Source of the DNA: FEN-1191 sp036490715
Lineage (GTDB): Bacteria; Pseudomonadota; Gammaproteobacteria; Steroidobacterales; Steroidobacteraceae
NCBI GenBank assembly: GCA_036490715.1
Contig: DASXDL010000042.1
Span: 1-64,000, forward strand
DNA length: 64,000 nucleotides
Reading direction: 5' to 3'
Shown: positions 33,801 through 42,139 of the stretch, in pieces
How positions within the stretch are numbered: position 1 is the stretch's first letter
Layout of the letters: every line of letters begins with the position of its first letter
Notes under the pieces: model-generated
The model's input: only the letters and a program-made list of their open reading frames with translations
Databases searched by the model: none
Told to the model about the DNA's origin: nothing
Made by a program: the position numbers and the translations under genes

Positions 33801-36623
33801 CCGCCGCCGGCGCTCGCCGCGTCGACGCCGGCCGGACCGGCCGATTTTGATCCTGAGATTGCATCGATCTTCAGCGATGAGGCGGTCGAGTTGCTGGAGG
33901 CCGCCGAGTCGGCCCTGGCGGCCTGGAATGCCGCGCCCGAGGACAGCGAACAGGTGGCGGCGCTGCGACGGCCGCTGCACACCCTCAAGGGCGGCGCGCG
34001 CATGGCAGGCATCGACGCCATGGGCGAGCTGGCGCACGAACTGGAGACCCTGATCAGTCGCATCGAGCTCGGGGTCGCCAGCGCCGATGAGCGCGCTCGC
34101 GCCGTGGCGCAGGAAGCCCTGGACGAGCTGGCCCGGATGCGCGAGGCGGCCGCTTCAGGTCGCGCCGCCCCACGCGTCGCCGACCTGATCGGACGCATTC
34201 AGAGTGTGGCCGGAGCCGAGAGCGTGGCCGCCGCGCCGGCATCCGATGCGATCCTGGAGCAACTGCTCGGGCCCGAGACGCCGCCGGCGAGCGGCCCGGA
34301 CGCCGCCGCCATTGCGCCCGAAACCGTAACAGTGGAGGCGTTGGCCCTACCGCAGATCGAGCCCGACAGCGTCGCACCAGCACCGGCAACTGCACCTGAG
34401 TCCGAGGCCGAGCTGGCGTTGACGGCCGAGCATCAGGCCACGGCTGAATACGAGATCCTGCCGTCGACGTTCGCTCCGCCGGAGGAGTTCACATCGGCCC
34501 CTACCGCTGCGGACATATTCGGATCGGCGCCGTCGTTGCTGGCGGCGCCGGCGTCGCCGGCGTCGCTCGACCTGGTCGAGCCGACCATCGTACTGGCGCG
34601 TACCGACGTGGTGCCGGCGCTGCCAGAGCTCGCCACCGCGCCGCCGCCGCCCGCTGCCGTGCTCGACACGCCGCCGCCCGCGTCCACCCCGGCGCCCGTC
34701 GCTGCCAGTGCCGCCGAGCCGGCCGCACCGGCCGTGGCGCCCGCGCCGCTGCCCCCGGGGCGTGAACCGGTGGTCGCGGCCGACCGCATCGACATGGCGC
34801 GTGTCAGCGCCGAACTGCTCGATCAGCTGCTCAACAATGCCGGTGAGGTCAGCATCTCGCGCGCGCGCCTGGAGCAGCAGCTCGGATCGATTGAATTCAA
34901 CCTCGGCGAGCTGTCGCGCACCGTCACCCGACTGAAGGAGCAGCTGCGCAAGCTCGAAATGGAGACCGAGGCACAGATCCTGCACCGCCACGAGGGCGAC
35001 GCCGGCCACCGTCAGGACTTCGATCCACTGGAACTTGATCGCTATTCATCGATTCAGCAGTTCTCGCGCGCGCTGGCCGAGTCGGCCAGCGACGTCGCCA
35101 GCATCCAGGGCCTGCTGGAGAATCTGATGGCGGAGGCGCAGAACCTGCTGCAGCAGCAGTCGCGCACCGTCACCGAACTGCAAAATGGTCTGATGCGCAC
35201 GCGCATGGTGTCGCTGCAGCGGCACGTGCAGCGCCTGGCGCGCATCGTGCGCCAGGCCGCCAGCGATACCGGTAAACGCGCCGAGCTGGTGGTCGAGGGC
35301 GCCTCGGGCGAGCTCGATCGACAGGTGCTCGAGCGCATGCTGCCACCGTTCGAACACATGCTCAGAAACGCCGTGGTGCACGGCATCGAATCGCCGGCCG
35401 AGCGGCTGGCCGCCGGCAAGGATGAAACCGGGCATATTCACTTAAGCCTGCAGCGCGAAGGCTCGGAAGTCATCGTGCAGGTACGCGACGACGGCTCGGG
35501 CATGAACCTCGCCGCGATTCGCGCCAAGGGTGTGGAGCTGGGACTGATCCGGCCGGACCAGGCGCTGTCTGATGACGATGTGATGCAGCTGGTACTCGAG
35601 CCGGGATTCTCCACCGCCAGCTCGGTGACGCAGCAGGCCGGGCGCGGCGTCGGCATGGACGTGGTCGCGGTCGAAGTGAAGAAGCTCGGTGGCGCGCTGC
35701 ACATGGAGACCGAACCGGGCCGCGGCACGCACTTCACCATCCGTCTGCCATTCACGCTGGCGATCAGCCATGCGCTGGTGGTGCGCACCGGCGATGAGTA
35801 TTACGCACTGCCACTGCCCACGGTCGAAGGCGTGGTGCGCCTGACGCGCGATGAGGTGACCACGCACCTGCGCGCCGACGGGCCGAGCTTCAATCACGGC
35901 GGACAGAAGTACCGGCTGCAGCCGCTGGCACTGTACGTGGGCATCGAGGCCACGCCGCTGCCGGAACAGGATGTGACCATTCCGGTGGTGCTGGTGCGCG
36001 CCGGTGAGCACTCCACCGGACTGGTGGCCGAGGAACTGATCGGCAGCCGCGAGATCGTCGTCAAGCCGGTCGGTCCGCAGATCTCGGGTATCCGCGGCAT
36101 ATCCGGCGCGACCATTCTGGGTGACGGACGCATCGTGGTCATCCTCGACATCGGCGCCCTGGTGCGCGCCGAATGGCGCGGCCGGCCGGCGCCGACCGTG
36201 ACCCGCGATCGCACCGACCGCCGCACCTTCGCGCTGGTGGTGGACGACTCGATCACGGTGCGGCGCGTGACCCAGCGACTGCTGGAACGCAACGGCATGC
36301 GGGTGATGACCGCCCGCGACGGCATGGACGCCGTCACGGTACTGGCCGAGAACGTGCCGGACATCATCCTGCTCGACATCGAGATGCCGCGCATGGACGG
36401 CTACGAAGTGGCCGCGCACGTGCGCAACGATCCGCGTCTGAAGGACGTGCCGATCATCATGATTACCTCGCGCGTGGGCGAGAAGCACCGCGCGCGCGCG
36501 ATCGAGCTCGGAGTCAACGACTATCTGGGCAAGCCGTACCAGGAGAGCCAGCTGATCGATGCGATTACGCCGCTGGTGGCGCAGCGGCGCGCACGCTCAC
36601 GGATCTCGGGCGCGCTTCGATGA
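30831..36623 (+). CDS. chpA: hybrid chemosensory histidine kinase ChpA (PilL)
   Basis: Very large CheA-type kinase of 1930 residues controlling type IV pili. Order: an N-terminal helical region of about 580 residues resembling FimL/ChpA-N (with LHQVQGVLRLLEIYGAALLAEEME); three Hpt domains with phospho-histidines at about H672 (FHTLKGSGRM), H855 (CHTLVGSSTM) and H1050 (LHTLKGGARM), separated by Pro/Ala linkers; a dimerisation helix pair (LLDQLLNNAGEVSISRARLE); GHKL ATPase with N-box HMLRNAVVHGIE (N1513) and RDDGSGMN; a CheW domain; and a C-terminal receiver with D1849 (LLDIEMPRMDG). Pseudomonas ChpA has more Hpt-like domains. It begins 33 bases after pilJ with no pilK between, and overlaps chpC. 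Confidence 0.94.
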   Translation: MTELATQTLHTVAREISAALTDGRGALEAHVEQPGNMELLERCRNDLHQVQGVLRLLEIYGAALLAEEMEHVTRYLINLGTERKNQDEALDALMRSMVQLPGYLERVLAGGRDLALVLLPLLNDLRAVRGSALLSEGTLLLLNLKSDRQAQPAAPTPGEPPLSVGQWARRLRARFQTGLIGWIRGERPEQNLEIMAAVATRLEQVASTQPVFQLWWVVGAVIEALRENGVDGSISVKRLLGLADREMRRLFEHGEARYAQHAPVELLNNLLYYIARANSGGPRVAAVRASFRLNELLPVDESIEQERENLSAPSIKLMHTVAAAIREDLAKVKDVMDIYVRRGGGQTEELVPQVALLKKIGDTLGVLGLGGLRGRVQEATARLESIIAGTETGGESALVQVAAGLIKVEDHLDDDLVGLILPRDKSAAGDGASADQDFQQVQGAVLRECVVNLARIKEYVAQNVSGTLDAAGFDNWPELMRGINAGLLMLGKSRAVEIVEEVTAHLKRVMQPGGTSLSPEYLDRLADAIVSVEYYIETLQAGRSDPWYMLDNARTCLDTLKKAPERVLPTVTPAATTGSYAKTQLIDRPPPGDTTDIRLLELPPAAPPSEPPVLAAASAPAAHAETLPDPDLIQLFVEEAKEELEKIQQQFPIWDRNPLESDAVLIVRRSFHTLKGSGRMVNARAISEFAWAIENLLNRILDGTLQRSPAVLQTLRAAVGALPQLVSELESGTQARTDLSALAARAHAIASGREDAVAATLEIPAAPPPPPVSAPDATPARALHVPPLPPSAPPAALSSSAYAFAEPPSEPDTALREIYARETASHVGTVRAWVARERRVGGPHVLPEEVYRACHTLVGSSTMAEARHGIRLADPMNHWLRKSFDSGVGLDDSDLLLLGDCMTAMEAVAGHLDEGTGFFVVHDTLRGRIARAELDLDRRIAEATELAGRSSVSLSMPALREEAAASAAAEPIAAAARSQPPTPPEPQPAPPPPALAASTPAGPADFDPEIASIFSDEAVELLEAAESALAAWNAAPEDSEQVAALRRPLHTLKGGARMAGIDAMGELAHELETLISRIELGVASADERARAVAQEALDELARMREAAASGRAAPRVADLIGRIQSVAGAESVAAAPASDAILEQLLGPETPPASGPDAAAIAPETVTVEALALPQIEPDSVAPAPATAPESEAELALTAEHQATAEYEILPSTFAPPEEFTSAPTAADIFGSAPSLLAAPASPASLDLVEPTIVLARTDVVPALPELATAPPPPAAVLDTPPPASTPAPVAASAAEPAAPAVAPAPLPPGREPVVAADRIDMARVSAELLDQLLNNAGEVSISRARLEQQLGSIEFNLGELSRTVTRLKEQLRKLEMETEAQILHRHEGDAGHRQDFDPLELDRYSSIQQFSRALAESASDVASIQGLLENLMAEAQNLLQQQSRTVTELQNGLMRTRMVSLQRHVQRLARIVRQAASDTGKRAELVVEGASGELDRQVLERMLPPFEHMLRNAVVHGIESPAERLAAGKDETGHIHLSLQREGSEVIVQVRDDGSGMNLAAIRAKGVELGLIRPDQALSDDDVMQLVLEPGFSTASSVTQQAGRGVGMDVVAVEVKKLGGALHMETEPGRGTHFTIRLPFTLAISHALVVRTGDEYYALPLPTVEGVVRLTRDEVTTHLRADGPSFNHGGQKYRLQPLALYVGIEATPLPEQDVTIPVVLVRAGEHSTGLVAEELIGSREIVVKPVGPQISGIRGISGATILGDGRIVVILDIGALVRAEWRGRPAPTVTRDRTDRRTFALVVDDSITVRRVTQRLLERNGMRVMTARDGMDAVTVLAENVPDIILLDIEMPRMDGYEVAAHVRNDPRLKDVPIIMITSRVGEKHRARAIELGVNDYLGKPYQESQLIDAITPLVAQRRARSRISGALR

Positions 36624-37108
36624 CCGAGCGCATCGCCGAGGTCTACAGCCTGCTAATCCCGTTGGCGGACTCCAGGCTGCTGGTGCCGCGTGCCTGCGTG
36701 GCCGAGGTGATCGGCTTTCAGTCACCGGCGCCGATGGACAACGCCCCGCCCTGGTATATGGGCCTGGTGAACTGGAATGCGCGCATGTTGCCGCTGGTGT
36801 CGTTCGAGGGTTGCAGCGGGATGCCGATTCCGGCGGCCAACAACCGCTCACGTATCGTGGTATTCCACGCGCTGACCGGGCGGGCGGAGTCGGGCTACAT
36901 CGCCATTGTCTCGCAGGGCTTTCCGCAGCTGGTGCGCGTCAGCAACGACGTGGTGCGGCCGGACAACTCGCGCAGCTTTTCCGAGCGCGTGCCGGTGCTG
37001 TGCCAGGTGCGCATGCTGAACGAGACCCCGATGGTGCCGGACCTGGAGCGCCTCGAAGCGATGATCGCCGACGAGACTTCGGTTATGCCGGAGCGCGATG
37101 CCGGCTAG
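36620..37108 (+). CDS. chpC: CheW-domain protein ChpC
   Basis: Second CheW-like adaptor of the pilus chemosensory system, 162 residues: VYSLLIPLADSRLLVPRACVAEVIGF, WYMGLVNWNARMLPLVSFEGC and the C-terminal LCQVRMLNETPMVPDLERLEAMIA. The ATG overlaps the chpA stop (ATGA). In Pseudomonas ChpC joins alternative receptors to ChpA. There is no chpB methylesterase between them here. Confidence 0.9.
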   Translation: MTERIAEVYSLLIPLADSRLLVPRACVAEVIGFQSPAPMDNAPPWYMGLVNWNARMLPLVSFEGCSGMPIPAANNRSRIVVFHALTGRAESGYIAIVSQGFPQLVRVSNDVVRPDNSRSFSERVPVLCQVRMLNETPMVPDLERLEAMIADETSVMPERDAG

Positions 37109-37126
37109 GCGAGTGGCGCGCAGGCG

Positions 37127-37552
37127 ATGCCATTCACAATCAAGCGAATCTATGAGCCGGCACAAGCCGGCGACGGTCGCCGCGTGCTGGTGGACCGCCT
37201 GTGGCCGCGCGGCGTCAGCAAGTCGAAAGCACGGCTAACCGCCTGGATGAAGCAGGTCGCGCCGAGCAGCGCGCTGCGGATCTGGTTTGGTCACAAGCCG
37301 CAGCGCTTCGCCAATTTCGCCCGGCGCTACCGGCGTGAGCTGGCCGGCAATGCGGCCGTGGCTGAGCTGCGGCGGCTCGGCCGGGGCGCGCGGGTGACAC
37401 TGCTGTACGGGGCGCGCGATCCGAAGATCAATCACGCTCGGGTGCTGCAGTCGGTGCTGCAATCGCGGCTCAGCGTGCCAGCGCGAAGCTCCACGCGATC
37501 GCGATCGACGCCCAGGCGGCGAGCCCCAAGGCCCACTGCGGCGCGCGACTGA
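37127..37552 (+). CDS. DUF488 family protein
   Basis: Protein of 141 residues, the first 115 matching the DUF488 family (IKRIYEPAQAGDGRRVLVDRLWPRGVSKSKARL; VAPSSALRIWFGHKPQRFANFARRY; VTLLYGARDPKINHARVLQSVL). Function is unknown. The final 25 residues (basic, S/R/P-rich) run past the normal family end and overlap the 3' end of the convergent rhomboid gene by 83 bases; they may be a read-on tail with no function. It begins 18 bases after chpC. Confidence 0.85.
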   Translation: MPFTIKRIYEPAQAGDGRRVLVDRLWPRGVSKSKARLTAWMKQVAPSSALRIWFGHKPQRFANFARRYRRELAGNAAVAELRRLGRGARVTLLYGARDPKINHARVLQSVLQSRLSVPARSSTRSRSTPRRRAPRPTAARD

Positions 37553-38393
37553 GCCAGACGCGCAGCGGCGGCTGCGCGGCCGCCACCCCGAGCAGACCGC
37601 CGACCAGAAAGCCCAGTGCGTGCGCGACGATGTCGACCTGCAGCACTGGCGCGGCCTCGCCGGCGGTAATATCGCCGGCATCACCGCCGGTGCCGAACCA
37701 TCCCAGCAGCACCACACCGCCGACCAGCGGTGCCCAGCGTAGCGCCCAGCGCTGCTGGGTCCAGCTACGGCGCTGACGCCAGGCGTGGGCCGCCAGCAGA
37801 CCCAGTGCGGTGAACACCGCGGTCGAGGCGCCGACCGAGACATGCGCGGCCGGACCGAGCAGCGCCTCAATCAAATTAGCAATGGCAGCCCCCGACACGA
37901 TCAGCAGCCAGCTGCTACCGGCGCCGATCTGCGCCGCGGCCAGATAGCAGAACCAAATCCCGGCGGCCAGATTGGCGATCAGGTGCGCGCCGTCCAGATG
38001 CAGCGTCAGCGCGGTCCAGGCGCGCCACAACTGACCCTGCTGCACTCGCAGGTCGTCGAGCGCGCCGCGATCGAAGGCGTCCAGGCGCCAAAGCCCATTG
38101 GACACGGCCAGCCCGATCGCCACCAGCGTCAGCGCGTACAGCGCGCAGCCGACCCAGGCATTGGGCAGCGGCGGCGGTGGCCGCGGTGGCGGCGGCAGCG
38201 GCCGGCGCTCAATTTCATAGTGGCGCAGTTCCGAGCGCGCGCGCAGGGCCTCGGCCGGCTCGACCAGCAGCGTGTAGTCGAAGCCGTCGTAGAGAATGGT
38301 GCTGGGGATATCCAGCGCCAGCAGCACCAGCGCGCGCTCATCGCAGGCCCGGCGCTCGGGCGAGCGGAATACTTCGATGGACGAAGTCGACAT
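37470..38393 (-). CDS. rhomboid-family intramembrane serine protease
   Basis: Integral membrane protease of 307 residues. An N-terminal cytosolic part of about 80 residues ends in a proline run (PLPPPPRPPPPLP), followed by six or seven hydrophobic segments. The catalytic serine is in SVGASTAVF and the histidine in DIVAHALGFLVGG; the oxyanion/loop region HLIANLAAGIWF is also present. Substrates are unknown. The ATG at 38393 leaves 17 bases to the divergent start at 38411. The 3' end overlaps DUF488 by 83 bases. Confidence 0.87.
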   Translation of the reverse strand: MSTSSIEVFRSPERRACDERALVLLALDIPSTILYDGFDYTLLVEPAEALRARSELRHYEIERRPLPPPPRPPPPLPNAWVGCALYALTLVAIGLAVSNGLWRLDAFDRGALDDLRVQQGQLWRAWTALTLHLDGAHLIANLAAGIWFCYLAAAQIGAGSSWLLIVSGAAIANLIEALLGPAAHVSVGASTAVFTALGLLAAHAWRQRRSWTQQRWALRWAPLVGGVVLLGWFGTGGDAGDITAGEAAPVLQVDIVAHALGFLVGGLLGVAAAQPPLRVWLSRAPQWALGLAAWASIAIAWSFALAR

Positions 38394-38410
38394 GCTGCTA
38401 GCATGCACCA

Positions 38411-38854
38411 ATGCTGAAACTGGATCAGGCTTCGACCATCGTCGATGGGGCGTTGTCGCACGGGCAGCGCTCCGCCTTCAAGCCGCTGTGCGCGGTGGTG
38501 CTCGACGCCGGCGGCCACGTGCTGGCGCTCAAGCGCGATGAGCGGGCATCGCTGTACCGACCGCAGATCGCGACCGCCAAGGCATCCGGCTGTCTCGGTC
38601 TGGGCTTTGGCGGGCGCGATATCGTGCAGCGCGCGCAGGGCAATCCGGCGTTCTACGCCGCGCTGGCCGGCATCCTGCCGAGCGGGCTGGTGCCGGTCGC
38701 GGGCGGTGTGCTGATTCGCGATGCCCAGGGCGAGCTGCTCGGCGCGGTCGGAGTCACCGGCGACACCTCGGACAATGACGAGGCCTGCGCGCTGGCCGGC
38801 ATCCGGGCGGCCGGACTGGTCGCTGATACCGGCGCGCCGGCTGCCAAGGCCTGA
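38411..38854 (+). CDS. GlcG/HbpS family heme-binding-type protein (DUF336)
   Basis: Cytosolic protein of 147 residues of the GlcG/HbpS family: LCAVVLDAGGHVLALKRDERASLYRPQIATAKA, then VPVAGGVLIRDAQGELLGAVGVTGDTSDNDEACALAGI. Some members bind heme or cobalamin-like tetrapyrroles, others lie in glycolate or diol operons; the role here is unknown. The ATG has no ribosome site, and TAGCAT ends 6 bases upstream, so it may be leaderless. It converges with rsmE. Confidence 0.87.
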   Translation: MLKLDQASTIVDGALSHGQRSAFKPLCAVVLDAGGHVLALKRDERASLYRPQIATAKASGCLGLGFGGRDIVQRAQGNPAFYAALAGILPSGLVPVAGGVLIRDAQGELLGAVGVTGDTSDNDEACALAGIRAAGLVADTGAPAAKA

Positions 38855-38872
38855 TCGGCCGGCAGCGATAAG

Positions 38873-39622
38873 TCAGCGGCGAAAGTCGCCGGCGAGCGTC
38901 TGAATCGCCGCCAGTGCCGCCAACGGCGCGGTTTCGGTGCGCAGCACCCGCGGTCCCAGATGACAGCGGCGAAAGCCGGCCGCGGTCGCCTGCGCGAGCT
39001 CGGCCGGGCTGAAGCCACCTTCCGGGCCGATCAATAACTGCAGCGGCTCGGGCTGGGGCGCCGACCGCTGCGATGTCAGCAGCGTGGCCAGCGACTGGTC
39101 CGCGGTCGGATCCAGCAGCAGCTTGACGCCGACCGCGGCGGTGAAGGCCGCGTCCAGGCTGGCCGCGGCCTCGATCATCGGGATGCGATTGCGCCCGCAC
39201 TGCTCGCAGGCGGCGATCGCGATCGCGCGCCAATGCTCACAGCGCTTGCCGCGTGCCGCGGCATCCAGCCGCGCGACGCTGCGCTCGGCCGGCCATGCCA
39301 GGATACCCGCCACGCCCAGCTCGGTGGCCTTCTGCACGATAAGATCCATGCGCTCGGTGCGCGCCAGCGCCTGCAGCAGCGTGACGCTCAGCGGCGACTC
39401 GCGCTCGATCGCCCGATGCTCCTCGACCCGCACCCGCACGGCGCGCGCATCGAGCTCGACGATGCGCGCCAGGTATTCACCACCGCTGCCGTCGAACAAC
39501 GTCAGCTGATCGCCAACCTGCGCGCGCAGTACGCGCGCGATGTGCGCAGCGAGCGCTGCGGGCAGCAGCCGCAGCTCGCCGGCGCGCAGCGGCGCCGGTA
39601 CATGGCCGCGCGTCACGCGCAT
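38873..39622 (-). CDS. rsmE: 16S rRNA (uracil1498-N3)-methyltransferase
   Basis: SPOUT-class methyltransferase of 249 residues that methylates U1498 of 16S rRNA. PUA-like N-terminal domain (HIARVLRAQVGDQLTLFDGSGGEYLARI), the region LLQALARTERMDLIVQKATELGVAGILAWPAERSVAR, and the knotted SAM site LLIGPEGGFSPAELAQA ... LGPRVLRTETAPLAAL. The ATG at 39622 overlaps the end of bioA by 10 bases; the long upstream frame is a bioA shadow. Confidence 0.94.
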   Translation of the reverse strand: MRVTRGHVPAPLRAGELRLLPAALAAHIARVLRAQVGDQLTLFDGSGGEYLARIVELDARAVRVRVEEHRAIERESPLSVTLLQALARTERMDLIVQKATELGVAGILAWPAERSVARLDAAARGKRCEHWRAIAIAACEQCGRNRIPMIEAAASLDAAFTAAVGVKLLLDPTADQSLATLLTSQRSAPQPEPLQLLIGPEGGFSPAELAQATAAGFRRCHLGPRVLRTETAPLAALAAIQTLAGDFRR

Positions 39623-40968
39623 GCGCGATCGATGCCCTCGACGGCCACCTGCACCATCAAGTCGATCTCGGCCGGCGTGATCACGTACGGCGGCACGAAG
39701 TACACCACACCGCCGAGTGGCCGCAGCAGCACGCCGCGCTCGAGCGCATGCCGGTGCACGATCAATCCGCGCCGTTCCTGCCACGGGTAGGGCTCACGGG
39801 TATGCTTGTCGCGCACGAATTCGATCGCGGCGATCATGCCGGTCTGGCGCACCTCGGCGACGTGCGGGTGATCGACCAGCGGTGCCAGTCGCGTGGCCAG
39901 GTGCGCGGCCAGACGCTGATTGCTTTCGAGCACCGAGCCAGTGGCAAAGATGCCGAGCGTGGCGCGCGCCGCAGCGCAGCCGAGCGCGTTGCCGGTGTAG
40001 CTGTGCGAATGCAGAAAGGCGCGCTGCGCGCCGTACTCGGCGTAGAACGCCTCGTAGATCGATTCCTTGGTCAGCACCACCGACAGCGGCAGATAACCCG
40101 CGGTCAAGCCCTTGGACAGGCACAGGAAGTCCGGCGTGATGCGCGCCTGCTCGCAGGCGAATAGCGTGCCGGTGCGACCGAAGCCGACCGCGATCTCATC
40201 GGCGATCAGATGCACGCCGTAGTGGTCGCAGGCGGCGCGCAGCAGCGACAGGTACACCGGATCGTACATGCGCATGCCGCCGGCACACTGCACCAGCGGC
40301 TCGATCACCACCGCGGCGATGTCCTGCGCATAGCGCTCGAGCGCGGTCTGCATCAGCGCGAACTTGCGCTCGCTGTGCTCGGCCCAGCTCTCGCCCGGCT
40401 CGCACAGATAGCAGTCGGGCGAGGGGACCGTGAGCACGTCCATCAGCAGCGGCGCATAGGTGCTTTTGTAGAGCTCGACGTTGCCGACGGCGAGCGCGCC
40501 GAGGGTCTCGCCGTGATAGGAATTGCCCAGTGTGACGAAACAGCGCTTGCGCGGTTGCCCCTGGTTGCACCAGTAGTGGTAGCTCATCTTGAGCGCCACC
40601 TCGATTGCGGCCGAGCCACTGTCGGCGTAGAAACAACGCGACAGCCCGGGCGGGGTGATGCGTACCAGCTCCTCGGCCAGCGCGATCGCGGGCTCGTGGG
40701 TGAAGCCGGCCAGCATCACGTGCTCGAACTGCTGCAGCTGCGCCGTGATGGCCGAGTTGATGCGCGGATGGGCGTGGCCGAACAGGTTGACCCACCAGGA
40801 GCTGATCGCATCCAGGTAGCGCCGGCCGTCGAAATCCTCGAGCCAGACCCCCTGGGCACGGCGAATCGGGATCGGCGGCTGCTGTTCGTGGTCCTTCATC
40901 TGCGTGCACGGATGCCACACGTGCTGCAGGTCGCGGGCCGCGAGCGCGGCATTGGTGACTGTGCTCAT
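39613..40968 (-). CDS. bioA: adenosylmethionine-8-amino-7-oxononanoate aminotransferase
   Basis: Biotin synthesis enzyme that converts KAPA to DAPA using SAM as amino donor and PLP. It has 451 residues, full length: HVWHPCTQMKDHE at the start, SWWVNLFGHAHPRIN, YADSGSAAIEVALKM, GEPLVQ-type region VIEPLVQCAGGM, and the PLP lysine in LCLSKGLTAGYLPL. It is followed by rsmE as an operon; other bio genes are not in this window. CAAAAT ends 6 bases before the ATG but without a good -35. Confidence 0.95.
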   Translation of the reverse strand: MSTVTNAALAARDLQHVWHPCTQMKDHEQQPPIPIRRAQGVWLEDFDGRRYLDAISSWWVNLFGHAHPRINSAITAQLQQFEHVMLAGFTHEPAIALAEELVRITPPGLSRCFYADSGSAAIEVALKMSYHYWCNQGQPRKRCFVTLGNSYHGETLGALAVGNVELYKSTYAPLLMDVLTVPSPDCYLCEPGESWAEHSERKFALMQTALERYAQDIAAVVIEPLVQCAGGMRMYDPVYLSLLRAACDHYGVHLIADEIAVGFGRTGTLFACEQARITPDFLCLSKGLTAGYLPLSVVLTKESIYEAFYAEYGAQRAFLHSHSYTGNALGCAAARATLGIFATGSVLESNQRLAAHLATRLAPLVDHPHVAEVRQTGMIAAIEFVRDKHTREPYPWQERRGLIVHRHALERGVLLRPLGGVVYFVPPYVITPAEIDLMVQVAVEGIDRACA

Positions 40969-40998
40969 GGCCGCATTTTGGCATCATGCGAGGCTGCC

Positions 40999-41559
40999 AT
41001 GCATGACACGCTCCGTATCGATGCGAGCACCGGGCTGCTGACCGGCGCGCGCCAGGTGCTGTCGCCGCACTTCGACGCGCGGCCGGCAGGCTGCGCGCCG
41101 ACGCTGCTGGTGGTGCACGCCATCAGCCTGCCGCCGGGGGAATTCGGCGGCCCGTGGATCGACCGGCTGTTCAGCGGCGGCCTGCCGGCCGATGCGCACC
41201 CGGCATTTGCCGAGATCGCAAAGCTGCGGGTCTCGGCCCACGCGCTGATCCGCCGTGACGGTGCCATCACGCAGTACGTGCCGTTCGGCGAGCGCGCCTG
41301 GCATGCCGGTGAATCGAGCTATCAGGGCCGCAGCGCCTGCAATGATTTTTCGGTCGGCATCGAGCTCGAGGGCGGCGACCAGGTCGCCTACCAGGATGCG
41401 CAGTATCAGGCGCTGGCGCAATTGATCCGCGTGTTGTGCGCGGCTTATGCGACGCTGAGCCTCGAGCGCATGGTGGGCCACAGCGACATCGCGCCTGGCC
41501 GCAAGACCGACCCGGGGCCTCTGTTCGACTGGGCGCGCTTAGGCGCGCTGCTGCGCTAG
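40999..41559 (+). CDS. ampD: 1,6-anhydro-N-acetylmuramyl-L-alanine amidase
   Basis: Cytosolic zinc amidase of peptidoglycan recycling, 186 residues; it removes peptides from anhydro-muropeptides and so affects beta-lactamase induction. Zinc histidines are in LVVHAISLPPGEFGG and MVGHSDIAPGRKTDPG; RAWHAGESSYQGRSACNDFSVGIELEG is characteristic. The ATG at 40999 has GAGG upstream. Its stop and that of the convergent adenosyltransferase share the CTAG at 41556-41559. Confidence 0.95.
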   Translation: MHDTLRIDASTGLLTGARQVLSPHFDARPAGCAPTLLVVHAISLPPGEFGGPWIDRLFSGGLPADAHPAFAEIAKLRVSAHALIRRDGAITQYVPFGERAWHAGESSYQGRSACNDFSVGIELEGGDQVAYQDAQYQALAQLIRVLCAAYATLSLERMVGHSDIAPGRKTDPGPLFDWARLGALLR

Positions 41560-42125
41560 TCGGACTCGGGTGACTGGCCGCGGCGGCGCTGCCATTGCGG
41601 CTCGCGGTTGCCGTGCGCACGGGCCAGCGAGCGCGCCAGCACGAACAGCAGATCGGACAGTCGGTTCAGATACTGCAGCGTGGCCGCGGCGACCGGTTCA
41701 GTGCGCGCCAGCGCGCAGCAGCGCCGCTCGGCGCGTCGGCAGATGGCGCGCGCCACGTGACAGGCCGAGGCCACGGCGCTGCCACCGGGCAGCACGAACT
41801 CCTTCAGCGGCGGCAGCGACTCATTGAAGTGTTCGACCTGCCCCTCCAGCCAGTCGATACGCGCCGCACCGACCAGCTGGCTGCCGGGAATCGCCAGCTC
41901 TCCGCCCAGATCGAACAGGTCATGCTGAATCTCGATCAGGCAGTCCTGCGCGCCTTCGATCGGAATGCCACCGGACAGCACCACGCCGAGCGCGCAATTG
42001 AGTTCATCGACGCTGCCCATGGCTTCGATGCGCGGCGCATCCTTCGATACGCGCGTGCCATCGCCCAGGCCGGTGCTGCCGTCATCGCCGGTGCGCGTGA
42101 CGATCTTGGAAAGCCGATGGCCCAT
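41556..42125 (-). CDS. cob(I)yrinic acid a,c-diamide adenosyltransferase, PduO type
   Basis: Transfers adenosyl from ATP to cob(I)alamin to make the coenzyme needed by NrdJ. It has 189 residues of the PduO/MMAB type: N-terminal KIVTRTGDDGSTGLGDGTRVSKD ATP-binding region, EAMGSVDELNCALG, and C-terminal CRRAERRCCALAR ... YLNRLSDLLFVLAR. It lies 14 bases after btuB on the same strand, so both are likely under the cobalamin riboswitch. No other cobalamin synthesis gene is in the window, which fits salvage. Confidence 0.93.
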   Translation of the reverse strand: MGHRLSKIVTRTGDDGSTGLGDGTRVSKDAPRIEAMGSVDELNCALGVVLSGGIPIEGAQDCLIEIQHDLFDLGGELAIPGSQLVGAARIDWLEGQVEHFNESLPPLKEFVLPGGSAVASACHVARAICRRAERRCCALARTEPVAAATLQYLNRLSDLLFVLARSLARAHGNREPQWQRRRGQSPESD

Positions 42126-42139
42126 GCGGTTACTCTACA

